Virus record (IMG/VR): IMGVR_UViG_3300046535_001092
Location: 33,164 to 97,163 of that record
Reading direction: 5' to 3' (one strand)
Source of the DNA: a virus
DNA: 64,000 nt
Shown here: in pieces, positions 22,756 through 30,727 of the stretch
How the letters are laid out: each line of letters begins with the position of its first letter
How positions within the stretch are numbered: position 1 is the stretch's first letter
Position numbers and translations under genes: made by a program
Notes under the pieces: generated by a model
Seen by the model: only the letters and a program-made list of their open reading frames with translations
What the model was told of the DNA's origin: nothing
The model's database searches: none

Positions 22756-22990
22756 GAAGCATGATGATTATGACTATGGTGATAACTTCGATGTCGATAG
22801 TGACTACGAAGCCTACAATGATTATATGGACTACCTAGACGAGAACGCGGAAAGATATGACCATGTAGATGGCTATAGTGTTGACCAGTATAAGGCTGAG
22901 ATTACCCTAAGACTCGTTGAGGCTATTGATGATTTCCTAACCGTAGGCACCGTCTCCGAGCTATTAAAGATTGTAGCGGAAAACACTTAA
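22748..22990 (+). CDS. acidic Tyr/Asp-rich small protein
   Basis: 80 residues from ATG 22748. The first 50 are a DYDYGDNFDVDSDYEAY low-complexity acidic run, the rest a helix. Such acidic proteins may mimic DNA; nothing decisive. Shares one base with the polymerase start (22990). Confidence 0.6.
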   Translation: MTKKHDDYDYGDNFDVDSDYEAYNDYMDYLDENAERYDHVDGYSVDQYKAEITLRLVEAIDDFLTVGTVSELLKIVAENT

Positions 22991-25785
22991 TGCTGCCTAA
23001 ACCATCTTCGTGTATTGGTTGTAGTTTATATGAGAAGCCCCACGGTAAGACTATGGGCTTCTCCATACCCTGTGGGACAGGTAGGAACGGAGTACTTATT
23101 GTAGCAGAGGCCTTGGGAGAGCACGAAGAGAAAGAAGGAATGGCCCTAGTTGGGAAGACTGGTCAGACCCTCTTCCAACAGCTAGCTAGGGTAGGGATCG
23201 AGAGGGATGACTTCACCATCTTCAACACAGTTGCATGCAGACCCCCCAATAATAAGCTTGCTAAGATGGTCTATGAGCAGGATGCTATTGCCCACTGTGC
23301 TCCTAACCTCGACAAAGCCATTGAGGATGCCCACACAATCGCTAAGGCTAATGGTAAGAACTTCGTAATATTAACTCTCGGAGTCATCGCCTTTAAGAGG
23401 GTGATGGGATTGGACTATAAGAAGGATGCGAACTTCCTTAAAGCGGATTATATTGGATACCCTCATTGGAGTGACAAGTATGCTTGCTGGGTTATGGCTA
23501 CTGACCATCCCTCTTACCTCCTACGCGGGAATACTCATCTATGGCCTGTCCTGCAGTTTGTATTTAAGCGGGCTTTGGAGATTGCTGATGGGGGCCTTAC
23601 ACTCTACGACCGACCATACGATCTAGACCCTACCCCCACAGGATTCGATGAGTGGATCAAAGGCTACGAACGTAGTCTAGTAGAGGACAAAGAGAATCCC
23701 CTCTCCTATGACATTGAAACCCCATATAAGAAGAAGAAGTCTGAGGATGACCTAGCTAATGAGGATGATGCTGATCATACAATTCTTAGGATATCTTTTA
23801 GTTATTTTAGCAGTGGAAGTACTCATACTTGTAGTATTAAATGGAGTGCTGAGTATCTGGCAGGGATTGAACGACTATTTAAAATAGCCCCTTTCGTCCT
23901 GGGGTGGAACAGTGATAATTATGATTACCCCAGAGTCTCGCGCCACGTTAAGATTCATGGCATTAGCGTTGATGGCATGGTTGCTTGGCATATTCTTAAT
24001 TCGTCTCTCCCTAAAGGACTGGGGTTCGTTACTCCATACTATGTTCAGAACACTCTGATGTGGAAGCATCTGTCAGAGTCTCAGCCTGCCTTCTACAATG
24101 CGAAGGATGCTGATATGGCCCTACAGAACTACCTAGGGATTAAGAAGGATCTGATTAGGAATAAGCTGTGGGAAGTGTTTGAGATCCATGTCCTCAGGAT
24201 CAATGAGGCCCTCAACTATATGACAGGGATTGGGGTGTTGAGAGACACCAAGATGAGGGATGAAGCAGAGCTTCGCCTGCAGGGTGTGTTAGATGGTATT
24301 GAGAAGAAGATGGAGGACGTGGTTCCTGTCGAGGCCAGGAAGCTGAAGTTCTATAAGAAGACTCCTAAGGTTATCAAGGAAGGGATGTTTGAAGTTGAGA
24401 AAGACTATCCAGTCAAATACTGCGGAGTATGTGGGGTCTATAGACCAACTAAAGGACATGCTAAAGTTTGTCCTACTTATGTTGTTGTTGAGATACTTGA
24501 GAGACAAAAGGTCTGGGCAGAACCCTTAGAGTTTAAGATCTCTAAGCTAGGCATGACCAACTACCAGAAGTCTCTCAGGCATATGGCAGTTGTTAATAGG
24601 AGAGAGCAGAAGGTTACGTTCGATGAGGATGCTATTGTTAGACTAATGAAGGACTATCCTAAGGATCCCCTTTATCCCCTCATTATTAGCCATAGGAAGA
24701 CTCAGAAACTCCTCTCCACCTATGTAGGTGTAACTCAGGAGAGTGGGAGAGTAAGGGGAGGGATGCCAGTAGGTAAGGACGGACGCATTCATGCCACCTA
24801 CACCCATAACCCATCAACATTGAGGTTTGCATGTGAAGATCCTAATTTACAGAATCTACCGAGACCTAATCCGAGTGATCCTAACGATCCTGTTAATATC
24901 ATTAGGAATCTTATTATTGCCTCTCCTGGCAATATACTTTATGCTAGAGACTTCTCTGGCATCGAGGCTGTACTCACGGGATACTTTGCCATGGACCCCA
25001 AATACATTCGTATTGCTAAGAGGGATATCCATACGTATTACACGGTGCATGCCTTATATGAGCTTGAGGGTGGGGCTAGAATAAAGGCTAGCGACCTCCC
25101 CGACCTAGACTGGCCTGATGACCGTCTATTCCCCTACCTAGAACAGCTCAAGAAAGAGTTCAAGCGGGAGAGAAATAGTCTATATAAGCATCTGGTTCAT
25201 GCTGCTAACTTCATGCAGAGTCCTAAGGGTGCTCAGGAGAAGATCTTCTCAGAGACCAGGATTGAGTATCCTATTAAGACAGTAGCAAAGGTAATGGATG
25301 TCTACTACTCTCTATTCCCGTCTATTCGTAGATGGCATAAGGCAGTGTTAGATGAGGCCGAGAAGGATGGATACTTACGCAACCCGTACGGTTACGTCCA
25401 TAGATTTTCAAAAGTCTACGACTATACGAGAGAGTATGGTGAATGGGTTAAGAAAAGTGGCCCGGATAGTAACAAGGTAATCGCGTTTAAGCCTCAGTCT
25501 ACTGCAGCTGGTATTATCAAGGAGGCTATCCTAGAGCTATTCTTCAATCGGTTTGAAGAGGCTGGTCAATACCTTAGGTTGCAGGTCCATGACGAGCTTC
25601 TTAGTGAGATTCCTAGAGGAGAGTGGGAGAGGGTAGACGGGATTATGAGAGAGGTTATGGAGAGACCTAACCCACAGATGAGGATGCCTGAGAGTTGGGG
25701 TATGGGCGAATACCTCTCAATATTGACTGAGGCTAAGGCTGACCTTTCTGAGGTTAGTCGGTGGGGGAGTATGAAAGGACTATGA
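22990..25785 (+). CDS. family 4-type uracil-DNA glycosylase fused to DNA polymerase A
   Basis: 931 residues. N-terminal ~200: C8, C11, C83 and C103 (a 4Fe-4S set), VAEALGEHEEKEGMALVGKTG (38-58) and HPS at 173-175, matching family 4 UDG. Then a DEDD exonuclease: DIET (241-244), GWNSDNYDYP (305-314) and YNAKDADM (369-376). C-terminal polymerase palm: DFSGIEA (D654), KHLVHAANFMQSPKG (K733, H737) and QVHDELL (H867-D868-E869). One chain would remove uracil, proofread and copy DNA. Motif B has H where PolA usually has K-x-x-x-F/Y. A C-x-x-C pair near 478 also suggests a small zinc site. Length exceeds normal PolA. Confidence 0.9.
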   Translation: MLPKPSSCIGCSLYEKPHGKTMGFSIPCGTGRNGVLIVAEALGEHEEKEGMALVGKTGQTLFQQLARVGIERDDFTIFNTVACRPPNNKLAKMVYEQDAIAHCAPNLDKAIEDAHTIAKANGKNFVILTLGVIAFKRVMGLDYKKDANFLKADYIGYPHWSDKYACWVMATDHPSYLLRGNTHLWPVLQFVFKRALEIADGGLTLYDRPYDLDPTPTGFDEWIKGYERSLVEDKENPLSYDIETPYKKKKSEDDLANEDDADHTILRISFSYFSSGSTHTCSIKWSAEYLAGIERLFKIAPFVLGWNSDNYDYPRVSRHVKIHGISVDGMVAWHILNSSLPKGLGFVTPYYVQNTLMWKHLSESQPAFYNAKDADMALQNYLGIKKDLIRNKLWEVFEIHVLRINEALNYMTGIGVLRDTKMRDEAELRLQGVLDGIEKKMEDVVPVEARKLKFYKKTPKVIKEGMFEVEKDYPVKYCGVCGVYRPTKGHAKVCPTYVVVEILERQKVWAEPLEFKISKLGMTNYQKSLRHMAVVNRREQKVTFDEDAIVRLMKDYPKDPLYPLIISHRKTQKLLSTYVGVTQESGRVRGGMPVGKDGRIHATYTHNPSTLRFACEDPNLQNLPRPNPSDPNDPVNIIRNLIIASPGNILYARDFSGIEAVLTGYFAMDPKYIRIAKRDIHTYYTVHALYELEGGARIKASDLPDLDWPDDRLFPYLEQLKKEFKRERNSLYKHLVHAANFMQSPKGAQEKIFSETRIEYPIKTVAKVMDVYYSLFPSIRRWHKAVLDEAEKDGYLRNPYGYVHRFSKVYDYTREYGEWVKKSGPDSNKVIAFKPQSTAAGIIKEAILELFFNRFEEAGQYLRLQVHDELLSEIPRGEWERVDGIMREVMERPNPQMRMPESWGMGEYLSILTEAKADLSEVSRWGSMKGL

Positions 25786-26192
25786 TTTATTTAATAGGTA
25801 GTCTAAGGAATCCTAAGATCCCTGAGATAACTAATAGACTAAGTGAGGCTGGACATGAAGTGTTCTCGGATTGGTATGCTGCTGGAGAGCATGCTGATGA
25901 TGCTTGGAGGGATTATGAAAAAGGTAGAGGTAGAAGTTACATCCAGGCTCTTAGAGGATATGCTGCGAAGAACGTATATGAGTTCGATAGAAGGCACTTG
26001 GAGAGAGCGGATACTGTTATCCTGGCTGCCCCTGCCGGTAAGTCTGGTCATCTTGAACTTGGCTGGGCGTTGGGACAGGGTAAGAATGGTTATTACCTCC
26101 TTGACTCGCCGGATAGATGGGATGTAATGCTACAGTTCTGCACAGGAGTATACACAGATATTGAGGACTTAATAGATGAACTTAAAGATTGA
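25782..26192 (+). CDS. nucleoside 2-deoxyribosyltransferase-like protein
   Basis: 136 residues from ATG 25782 (ATGA overlap with the polymerase). IYLIGSLRNPKI (2-13), DWYAAGEHADDAW and a closing SGHLELGWALGQGK (E near 92) match the N-deoxyribosyltransferase fold, which swaps bases between deoxynucleosides or hydrolyses dNMPs. Joined to the polymerase operon, it may remodel the dNTP pool or make a modified nucleotide. A related but distinct gene is at 28361. Confidence 0.8.
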   Translation: MIYLIGSLRNPKIPEITNRLSEAGHEVFSDWYAAGEHADDAWRDYEKGRGRSYIQALRGYAAKNVYEFDRRHLERADTVILAAPAGKSGHLELGWALGQGKNGYYLLDSPDRWDVMLQFCTGVYTDIEDLIDELKD

Positions 26193-26322
26193 CCTCCTCC
26201 CTATTGCAATGAACACATGTATGACCTTTGGTTATGCCTATAAAGGTAATGAGCCTGGGAAGACAGTCTATTGGTTAGGTGCGACTGTGATTACCCTCGG
26301 TCTATATATGATGAAAGGATAA
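26176..26322 (+). CDS. 48-residue membrane protein
   Basis: ATG 26176 inside the end of the preceding gene; two short hydrophobic stretches (IDLLPIAMNTCMTFGYAY; VYWLGATVITLGLYMM). The wording FGYAYKG...KTVYWLGA resembles a short family common in phages. Inner-membrane protein, function unknown. Confidence 0.55.
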   Translation: MNLKIDLLPIAMNTCMTFGYAYKGNEPGKTVYWLGATVITLGLYMMKG

Positions 26323-26324
26323 GC

Positions 26325-26570
26325 ATGCCGTATATTGGAGTGGATAGAAGGGCGGCTCTAATTAATGGAGCACCTATGGAGACCCCAGGCGAATTAAACT
26401 ATATGATTACCAGCCTAATATTAGAGTATCAGGGGCTGAAGGGGTTGTCGTACCAGACAATTAATGATATAATCGGTGCCCTAGGCGGGGCCTCCCATGA
26501 GTATTATCGAAGAGTGGCTGTGCCCTACGAGTATCAGAAACAGTTAGATAATGGAGATGTATTTCTATGA
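26325..26570 (+). CDS. conserved small phage protein
   Basis: 81 residues from ATG 26325 (MPYIGVDRRAAL). The pattern ETPGELNYMITSLILEY-x-SY-x-NDIIGALGGASHEYYRRVAVPYE is a widely seen phage/prophage protein of unknown function, usually near nucleotide-metabolism genes. ATGA overlap with the next gene. Helical. Confidence 0.7.
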   Translation: MPYIGVDRRAALINGAPMETPGELNYMITSLILEYQGLKGLSYQTINDIIGALGGASHEYYRRVAVPYEYQKQLDNGDVFL

Positions 26571-26905
26571 AGATTGCATTCAGTTCTGCACCGTTCGGTA
26601 AGGTTGGAAGTGATGACTTTAAACAGGTAGGGGAGCTTATTGCTCAGCCTAATGGCTACTCGATTCTTAAGTGGGGTCCAACCACAGGGAATGGACAGTC
26701 TCCCATCAACCCAGGCACCATCTTAGGAATCAATCCTGAGGGGGTATATTCGGCAGGGGATGCCTCCCTTATTGGTAATGGGCAGCAGTTCAAGCTTGTG
26801 AGCGGCTCACTTGTTATTAGGCCTAATATTAACATTAATGATGGGTCTATTCTTATTCCTGGGGCACCTACGGTAGCGTATGTGATTGCCGCTAGGGAGC
26901 TATAA
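26567..26905 (+). CDS. beta-rich protein, tandem paralogue 1
   Basis: 112 residues. MKIAFSSAPFGKVGSDDFKQVG is nearly repeated in the next gene (MKLLFSSVPFGKAGSDDFKQVG), as is the end (YVIAAREL). Gly/Asn/Pro-rich turns and RPN strands indicate a beta sandwich. Shares one base with its paralogue. Precedes a glycoside hydrolase, so carbohydrate binding is plausible. Confidence 0.65.
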   Translation: MKIAFSSAPFGKVGSDDFKQVGELIAQPNGYSILKWGPTTGNGQSPINPGTILGINPEGVYSAGDASLIGNGQQFKLVSGSLVIRPNININDGSILIPGAPTVAYVIAAREL

Positions 26906-27210
26906 TGAAGCTCCTCTTTAGTTCAGTGCCATTTGGTAAGGCCGGGAGCGATGATTTCAAACAAGTAGGGGATACTCAGCCTAATGGAACAGTGCAGTGG
27001 GGACCTACTGATGCGAATGGCAGGGTACCTAATAACCCCCAAACGGTGTTAAGTGTCCAGCCTGATGGGGCTTATCAGACGAGACCACTAGGGTCTAATG
27101 GCCCATTTGAGGTCATGAAGTTTACCGGCTCTGAGTTGATTGTTAGACCTAATACAGGGGACTTTGGTGGCCCCACCACTGGGTATGTGATTGCAGCGAG
27201 GACATTATGA
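26905..27210 (+). CDS. beta-rich protein, tandem paralogue 2
   Basis: 101 residues, about half identical by eye to the preceding protein, ending GPTTGYVIAARTL. Overlaps the hydrolase start by ATGA. The duplicated pair may be carbohydrate-binding accessory modules encoded beside the hydrolase. Not recognised. Confidence 0.65.
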   Translation: MKLLFSSVPFGKAGSDDFKQVGDTQPNGTVQWGPTDANGRVPNNPQTVLSVQPDGAYQTRPLGSNGPFEVMKFTGSELIVRPNTGDFGGPTTGYVIAARTL

Positions 27211-28361
27211 GTAATAGTTTGATTCTTCTATCAGGGGGTAGTGGGGGAGGGGGTGGAAATGCAGGTCAAAAGGGTAGGATCTGGATTGATAACCTAGTCT
27301 TCAGGGATGCCTCAGGAGCCATTTGGCCTTGGAGAGGGGTAACAGCCTTTACCCTCTATTTGAAGTGGCTACAGGGCAGGGAAGGGGCTGTAGACCCCCT
27401 CCTAAGCAACTGGCTAGCCAACTGTCCAGGTCTCAACGTGGTTAGGGTCCTAGGGATGGTCAATAGCTTCGCACACCTCCATCCTCAGGAGTGGCCTGAC
27501 TACTACTCCCAACTTAAGCCCTTCGCCGACCACCTACTCAATGTGTGGGGGATCCGGGTGGAGTTCGTTATCTTTGCAGATAGCGGGGATATCATGCCAG
27601 ATCCTAACCAGCAGAATGTTCATGCCTCCATTATAGTAGATACCCTAAGTGGGTGTGAGAATGTCTTCATCGAGGTTGCTAACGAGCCTTCACAGCATAC
27701 TAACCTGGATGGTGGGGATGCTAGAGCCTTTGATATCTACTATAGTATTAGAAGTAGAGGGTTGCTGGTGGCTACAGGGGCTGGAGATGGAGATTATCCT
27801 GGTGACTATATCACTGTCCATACTCCTAGAGATGATCAGTGGCCTAGAAAGGCTAAGGATCTCCTAGATGTCAGAGACATTACTCATAGTCCATGTGTGG
27901 GGGATGAGCCTATGGGCTGTGCAGAGGTCTTCATTGATGGTAAGAGAGACACCAACCCACGCAACTTTGCTGATTATGCCGCTACTGCTCAGTTAGAGGG
28001 AGCAGGAGCCACCTTCCACTCAGACGCAGGGATCAATGGGGAAGTCTTTGGACCTGTGACGGCTGCATGCGCTAAGGCATGGTTCGCAGCGGCTGCCTGG
28101 GTACCACCTCAGGCTCAGCTGGAGCAGTTCCTACGTGGACAGGTCAACACCCCATGTATGTGGACTCATGCCCCAGGAGATGAACCTGGACCCTGCCAGC
28201 ACGATGATAGTATCGAGATTAGAAGCTATGGTAAGATCATCGGGAGTGAGTGCTGGGTTACTCAGGTTCAGACCCAGAGAGCTAGTCCTACCGTATGTGG
28301 TGGGTGGGCTATTGATAGTGTTGGACCCTCAACTGGTCTGACTAAGTTTAGGAGAGTTTGA
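27207..28361 (+). CDS. GH5/clan-A-type glycoside hydrolase-like protein
   Basis: 384 residues. After a glycine-rich start (SGGSGGGGG) a TIM-barrel-like sequence follows: WRGVTAFTLYLKW, NVVRVLG, VEFVIFADSGD (near 115), FIEVANEPSQHTNL (near 155-168) whose NEP resembles the acid/base of clan GH-A, and ATGAGDGDY. It likely cleaves a polysaccharide, possibly as a depolymerase. No signal peptide. Located outside the structural block, so it may act in the cytoplasm or be injected. The nucleophile Glu is not identified with certainty. Confidence 0.65.
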   Translation: MSNSLILLSGGSGGGGGNAGQKGRIWIDNLVFRDASGAIWPWRGVTAFTLYLKWLQGREGAVDPLLSNWLANCPGLNVVRVLGMVNSFAHLHPQEWPDYYSQLKPFADHLLNVWGIRVEFVIFADSGDIMPDPNQQNVHASIIVDTLSGCENVFIEVANEPSQHTNLDGGDARAFDIYYSIRSRGLLVATGAGDGDYPGDYITVHTPRDDQWPRKAKDLLDVRDITHSPCVGDEPMGCAEVFIDGKRDTNPRNFADYAATAQLEGAGATFHSDAGINGEVFGPVTAACAKAWFAAAAWVPPQAQLEQFLRGQVNTPCMWTHAPGDEPGPCQHDDSIEIRSYGKIIGSECWVTQVQTQRASPTVCGGWAIDSVGPSTGLTKFRRV

Positions 28362-28774
28362 TGAAAATATATATTGCAGGGCCTTGGGTCCAGAAAGAGG
28401 ACATTGCTAAGATTGCTTTACAGGTTGAAGCCGAAGGCCATAAGATTACCCATAAGTGGTGGGAAGTAGAGAATGGTGAAGAGTTAGAGGCTAATAGAGA
28501 GCCTGCAGAGCTAAGAAGGCAGGGACAGCTAGACCTAGCAGGTGTAATGAATGCTGATACTGTTCTGCTAATTAATAGTATGAAGAGTGAGGGTAAGGCT
28601 GTTGAACAGGGTATTGCCTTAGGGCAGGATATACCTATCATTGCTGTGGGTAAGAGAGGGGAACACTCTAATAACGTATTTCATTACCTACCTAACTATA
28701 GATGGGTTGATGATGTTGAACATGCCATTGAAGAACTTCAGTGGATTGATGCTGTAAAGGGGATGAATGTCTAA
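28361..28774 (+). CDS. second deoxyribosyltransferase-like protein
   Basis: 137 residues. KIYIAGPWVQKEDI (2-15), HKITHKWWE, and a closing GKAVEQGIALGQDIPIIAVG have the order of the 2-deoxyribosyltransferase/DUF4406 fold; D-x-A-D-T-V-L is the conserved strand. Sequence differs clearly from 25782, so substrates may differ. Followed by MazG and a dNTP-hydrolase-like gene. Confidence 0.7.
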   Translation: MKIYIAGPWVQKEDIAKIALQVEAEGHKITHKWWEVENGEELEANREPAELRRQGQLDLAGVMNADTVLLINSMKSEGKAVEQGIALGQDIPIIAVGKRGEHSNNVFHYLPNYRWVDDVEHAIEELQWIDAVKGMNV

Positions 28775-29087
28775 GGATCTATTAGCTAAACATTATGACG
28801 AAGTCGTGAGTAAGACCTGGAACTATGCACATAGATGTGAGACCGAGAGGGACCATACTACTAATGCAGTCCTAGGGTTGGTGGGTGAGGCTGGTGAGGT
28901 AGCTGATGCCCATAAGAAGCTATGGTTCCATGCCCCCAAGGATAGATTACATGATATCAAGCTAGAGTTAGGGGATGTTCTCTACTATCAGTCCAAGCTC
29001 CATAATATTTATGGGGTGACTATGGAGGAGTTGCTGGCTATGAACAAGGCTAAGTTGTTTGAGCGATATGAGGTTATTTCCATTTGA
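28767..29087 (+). CDS. MazG-like nucleoside triphosphate pyrophosphohydrolase
   Basis: 106 residues. GLVGEAGEVADAHKK (37-51) and ELGDVLYYQSKL (72-83) are the metal-binding E-x-x-E and E-x-x-D motifs of the MazG fold. It would convert NTPs or dNTPs to monophosphates. ATG overlap with the previous gene (8 bases). Together with its neighbours it points to remodelled nucleotide pools or ppGpp control. Confidence 0.85.
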   Translation: MSKDLLAKHYDEVVSKTWNYAHRCETERDHTTNAVLGLVGEAGEVADAHKKLWFHAPKDRLHDIKLELGDVLYYQSKLHNIYGVTMEELLAMNKAKLFERYEVISI

Positions 29088-29103
29088 AGGTAGGAGGATG
29101 TCG

Positions 29104-29592
29104 ATGGCGTACACACAGGATCTAGAGAGAATCACTAACCCCAAGCAAGATGAGACCTCCAAACCTTCCAACCCTAAGGACATCATAGGGAGTGATAAGC
29201 TCCCTTTACACCTTTGGCCGGAGACAGCTACCGCGATGGGCTGCCTCGGCCTTTTGGATGGGATGCTCAAGTATGGCAGGAACAACTGGAGAGCCGTGGG
29301 AGTCAGGCCATCTATCTATGTAGATGCTTTGAAGAGACATGTGAATGCGTGGTTCGACGAGGGGGAGGAGATGGACCCAGACTCTGGCCTACCTCACTTA
29401 GCGCATGCACTAGCCTGCCTAGCAATCATCGTAGACTCCCAAGCTACAGGTAATATGAATGATGATAGGATGATTAGGGGAGGCTACCGAAGGTTGGTGA
29501 ACACCCTCACCCCTCATGTTAAGCGCCTAAAGGATCTACATAAGGACAAGAGTCCATATCACTATAGTATTAAGGATAACAAAGATGTTTGA
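29104..29592 (+). CDS. DUF5664-type protein (predicted dATP/dGTP diphosphohydrolase-like)
   Basis: 162 residues from ATG 29104; AGGAGG at 29092-29097 gives a spacing of six here and zero for the other ATG at 29098. KPSNPKDIIGSDKLPLHLWP, GMLKYGRNNW, DALKRHVNAWFDEGEEMDPDSGLPHLAHALACLAII match the DUF5664 family, annotated as dATP/dGTP diphosphohydrolase-like. It probably acts on nucleotide pools with MazG. Function within phage not established. Confidence 0.7.
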   Translation: MAYTQDLERITNPKQDETSKPSNPKDIIGSDKLPLHLWPETATAMGCLGLLDGMLKYGRNNWRAVGVRPSIYVDALKRHVNAWFDEGEEMDPDSGLPHLAHALACLAIIVDSQATGNMNDDRMIRGGYRRLVNTLTPHVKRLKDLHKDKSPYHYSIKDNKDV

Positions 29593-29710
29593 AATCGTAC
29601 GAGTCGGTGACTATGTATTTAGAATTGACCTAAGATCTGGTCAGACTTGGAAGCTTATGGGATACGGTCTAGAGGCTCCAGTTTGGGTAGAGGTAAAGGA
29701 AAAAGGATGA
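29585..29710 (+). CDS. 41-residue hypothetical protein
   Basis: ATG 29585 overlaps the preceding stop by 8 bases; a predicted beta sheet of three strands. Not recognised. Confidence 0.5.
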   Translation: MFEIVRVGDYVFRIDLRSGQTWKLMGYGLEAPVWVEVKEKG

Positions 29711-29811
29711 GCGATGACAAAGGTATCCGAGACCACCTAAAGGATCTCACAGATAGAATTAGAGAGACAGATCTACTGGAGCGTATTAAGAAGTTGGAGA
29801 GAAAGAAATGA
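29707..29811 (+). CDS. 34-residue charged helical peptide
   Basis: ATGA overlap with the preceding gene; DRIRETDLLERIKKLERKK is a short basic coiled coil. Not recognised. Confidence 0.45.
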   Translation: MSDDKGIRDHLKDLTDRIRETDLLERIKKLERKK

Positions 29812-29972
29812 CTGATGAACAGCTGTTAGAGGTAGTAGAGGCCATCGAGGAGAGACTCGATAGGCTAGAGTACAAAGTGTTTATGCGCCTATGGGATAGT
29901 CCTAAGCGTGTAAGGGAGGACCTAGAGAAGATTAAGAAGATCCAATCTAGGGTTAAGAAAGTCAGTAGATAA
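29808..29972 (+). CDS. 54-residue coiled-coil protein
   Basis: ATGA overlap. LLEVVEAIEERLDRLEYKVFMRLW and REDLEKIKKIQSRVKKV are two amphipathic helices. Last + strand gene, ending one base before the convergent terminator. Confidence 0.55.
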   Translation: MTDEQLLEVVEAIEERLDRLEYKVFMRLWDSPKRVREDLEKIKKIQSRVKKVSR

Positions 29973-30018
29973 TAAAAAAGGCCCCAACCAAGTTAATGGA
30001 AGGGGCCTTTAGTTTTTG
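29973..30018. terminator. bidirectional terminator between converging blocks
   Basis: AAAGGCCCC (29977-29985) pairs with GGGGCCTTT (30002-30010). A-rich sequence lies to the left and T-rich (AGTTTTT) to the right, so it can stop transcription from both directions. It marks the boundary of the + and - strand gene blocks. Confidence 0.8.
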
Positions 30019-30033
30019 TAGGGTGCGTCTAGG

Positions 30034-30705
30034 TTACTTACGCTCGGTGATGAACTTGATTAGGGTGTCCTGGGGGATTCCTGCAGACATCGAGCAGAAC
30101 CCTTGATACTCAATAGGCACACCGAAGGGGTTACTGATTCTGCAGAACCCTCCAGTAATCATACCCACCAACTCACCTCTCTGATTAAGAACAGGTGCCC
30201 CACTATTTCCATTAGCAGATGCGAGGTTAAGGATCATGCGACCTCCAGGCCAGTTGGTTGCCTGGAAGCCGATATGGGCAATAGTGCCTGGGGTAAAGAT
30301 GAGTTCGCTGAAGAATAGAGGGAAGCCTAGGACATAGACTGAGTCTCCCTGCTTAACCTTCTTATCTGCTAGCTCAAGACGAGGAGTAGACTTCCCACCC
30401 TTGAACATCGCTATGTCTTTAGGAATATTAGCTACAATAACCTGTGCTGGAACCCCACCTATCTTATAGCCGTCCATAAGGACAACTGAGGGGGCCTCCT
30501 CGGTGGTTACACAGTGTCCCGCACTCATCCAGACAATCTCTCCCTGTGATACGGTGGAGTAGGCTGTACACATAGCTTGTAGTTCGCCCATATCGTTGAA
30601 CCTCTCTAGGAGAGCAACAGACTCTGAGGGCTGTCCTGCTGAAAGATTAAGGGGCTGAAGGGCAAGGGCAATTCCAAGGAGCAGGGAGAAGAGTCTGAAC
30701 TTCAA
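30034..30705 (-). CDS. secreted trypsin-like serine protease
   Basis: 223 residues with signal peptide (1-23, ending LSAG). SAGHC (H64), DIAMF (D97) and NGNSGAPV (S168) are the catalytic triad of chymotrypsin-fold proteases; VLGFPL and GMITGGFC are family landmarks. TTG start at 30705 behind GGAGG. It should degrade envelope proteins or process a virion protein outside the inner membrane. Its SD lies in a hairpin (30711-30725). Shares a short operon with an exonuclease and an unknown gene; ends at the 29973 terminator. Confidence 0.85.
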   Translation of the reverse strand: MKFRLFSLLLGIALALQPLNLSAGQPSESVALLERFNDMGELQAMCTAYSTVSQGEIVWMSAGHCVTTEEAPSVVLMDGYKIGGVPAQVIVANIPKDIAMFKGGKSTPRLELADKKVKQGDSVYVLGFPLFFSELIFTPGTIAHIGFQATNWPGGRMILNLASANGNSGAPVLNQRGELVGMITGGFCRISNPFGVPIEYQGFCSMSAGIPQDTLIKFITERK

Positions 30706-30710
30706 GGGGG

Positions 30711-30725
30711 CCTCCTTTCAGGAGG
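30711..30725 (-). promoter_or_regulatory. hairpin sequestering ribosome site of protease
   Basis: CCTCCT and AGGAGG with a three-base loop form a perfect six-pair stem; the second arm on the - strand (GGAGG) is the ribosome site five bases before the TTG start. Opening this stem would control protease translation, for example by ribosomes finishing the upstream gene. Confidence 0.55.
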
Positions 30726-30727
30726 TG

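Noticed and set aside
28767-29592. A complete Z-genome (2-aminoadenine) pathway
   Set aside because: MazG and DUF5664 proteins are present but no PurZ, DatZ or Z-type polymerase signature is seen.
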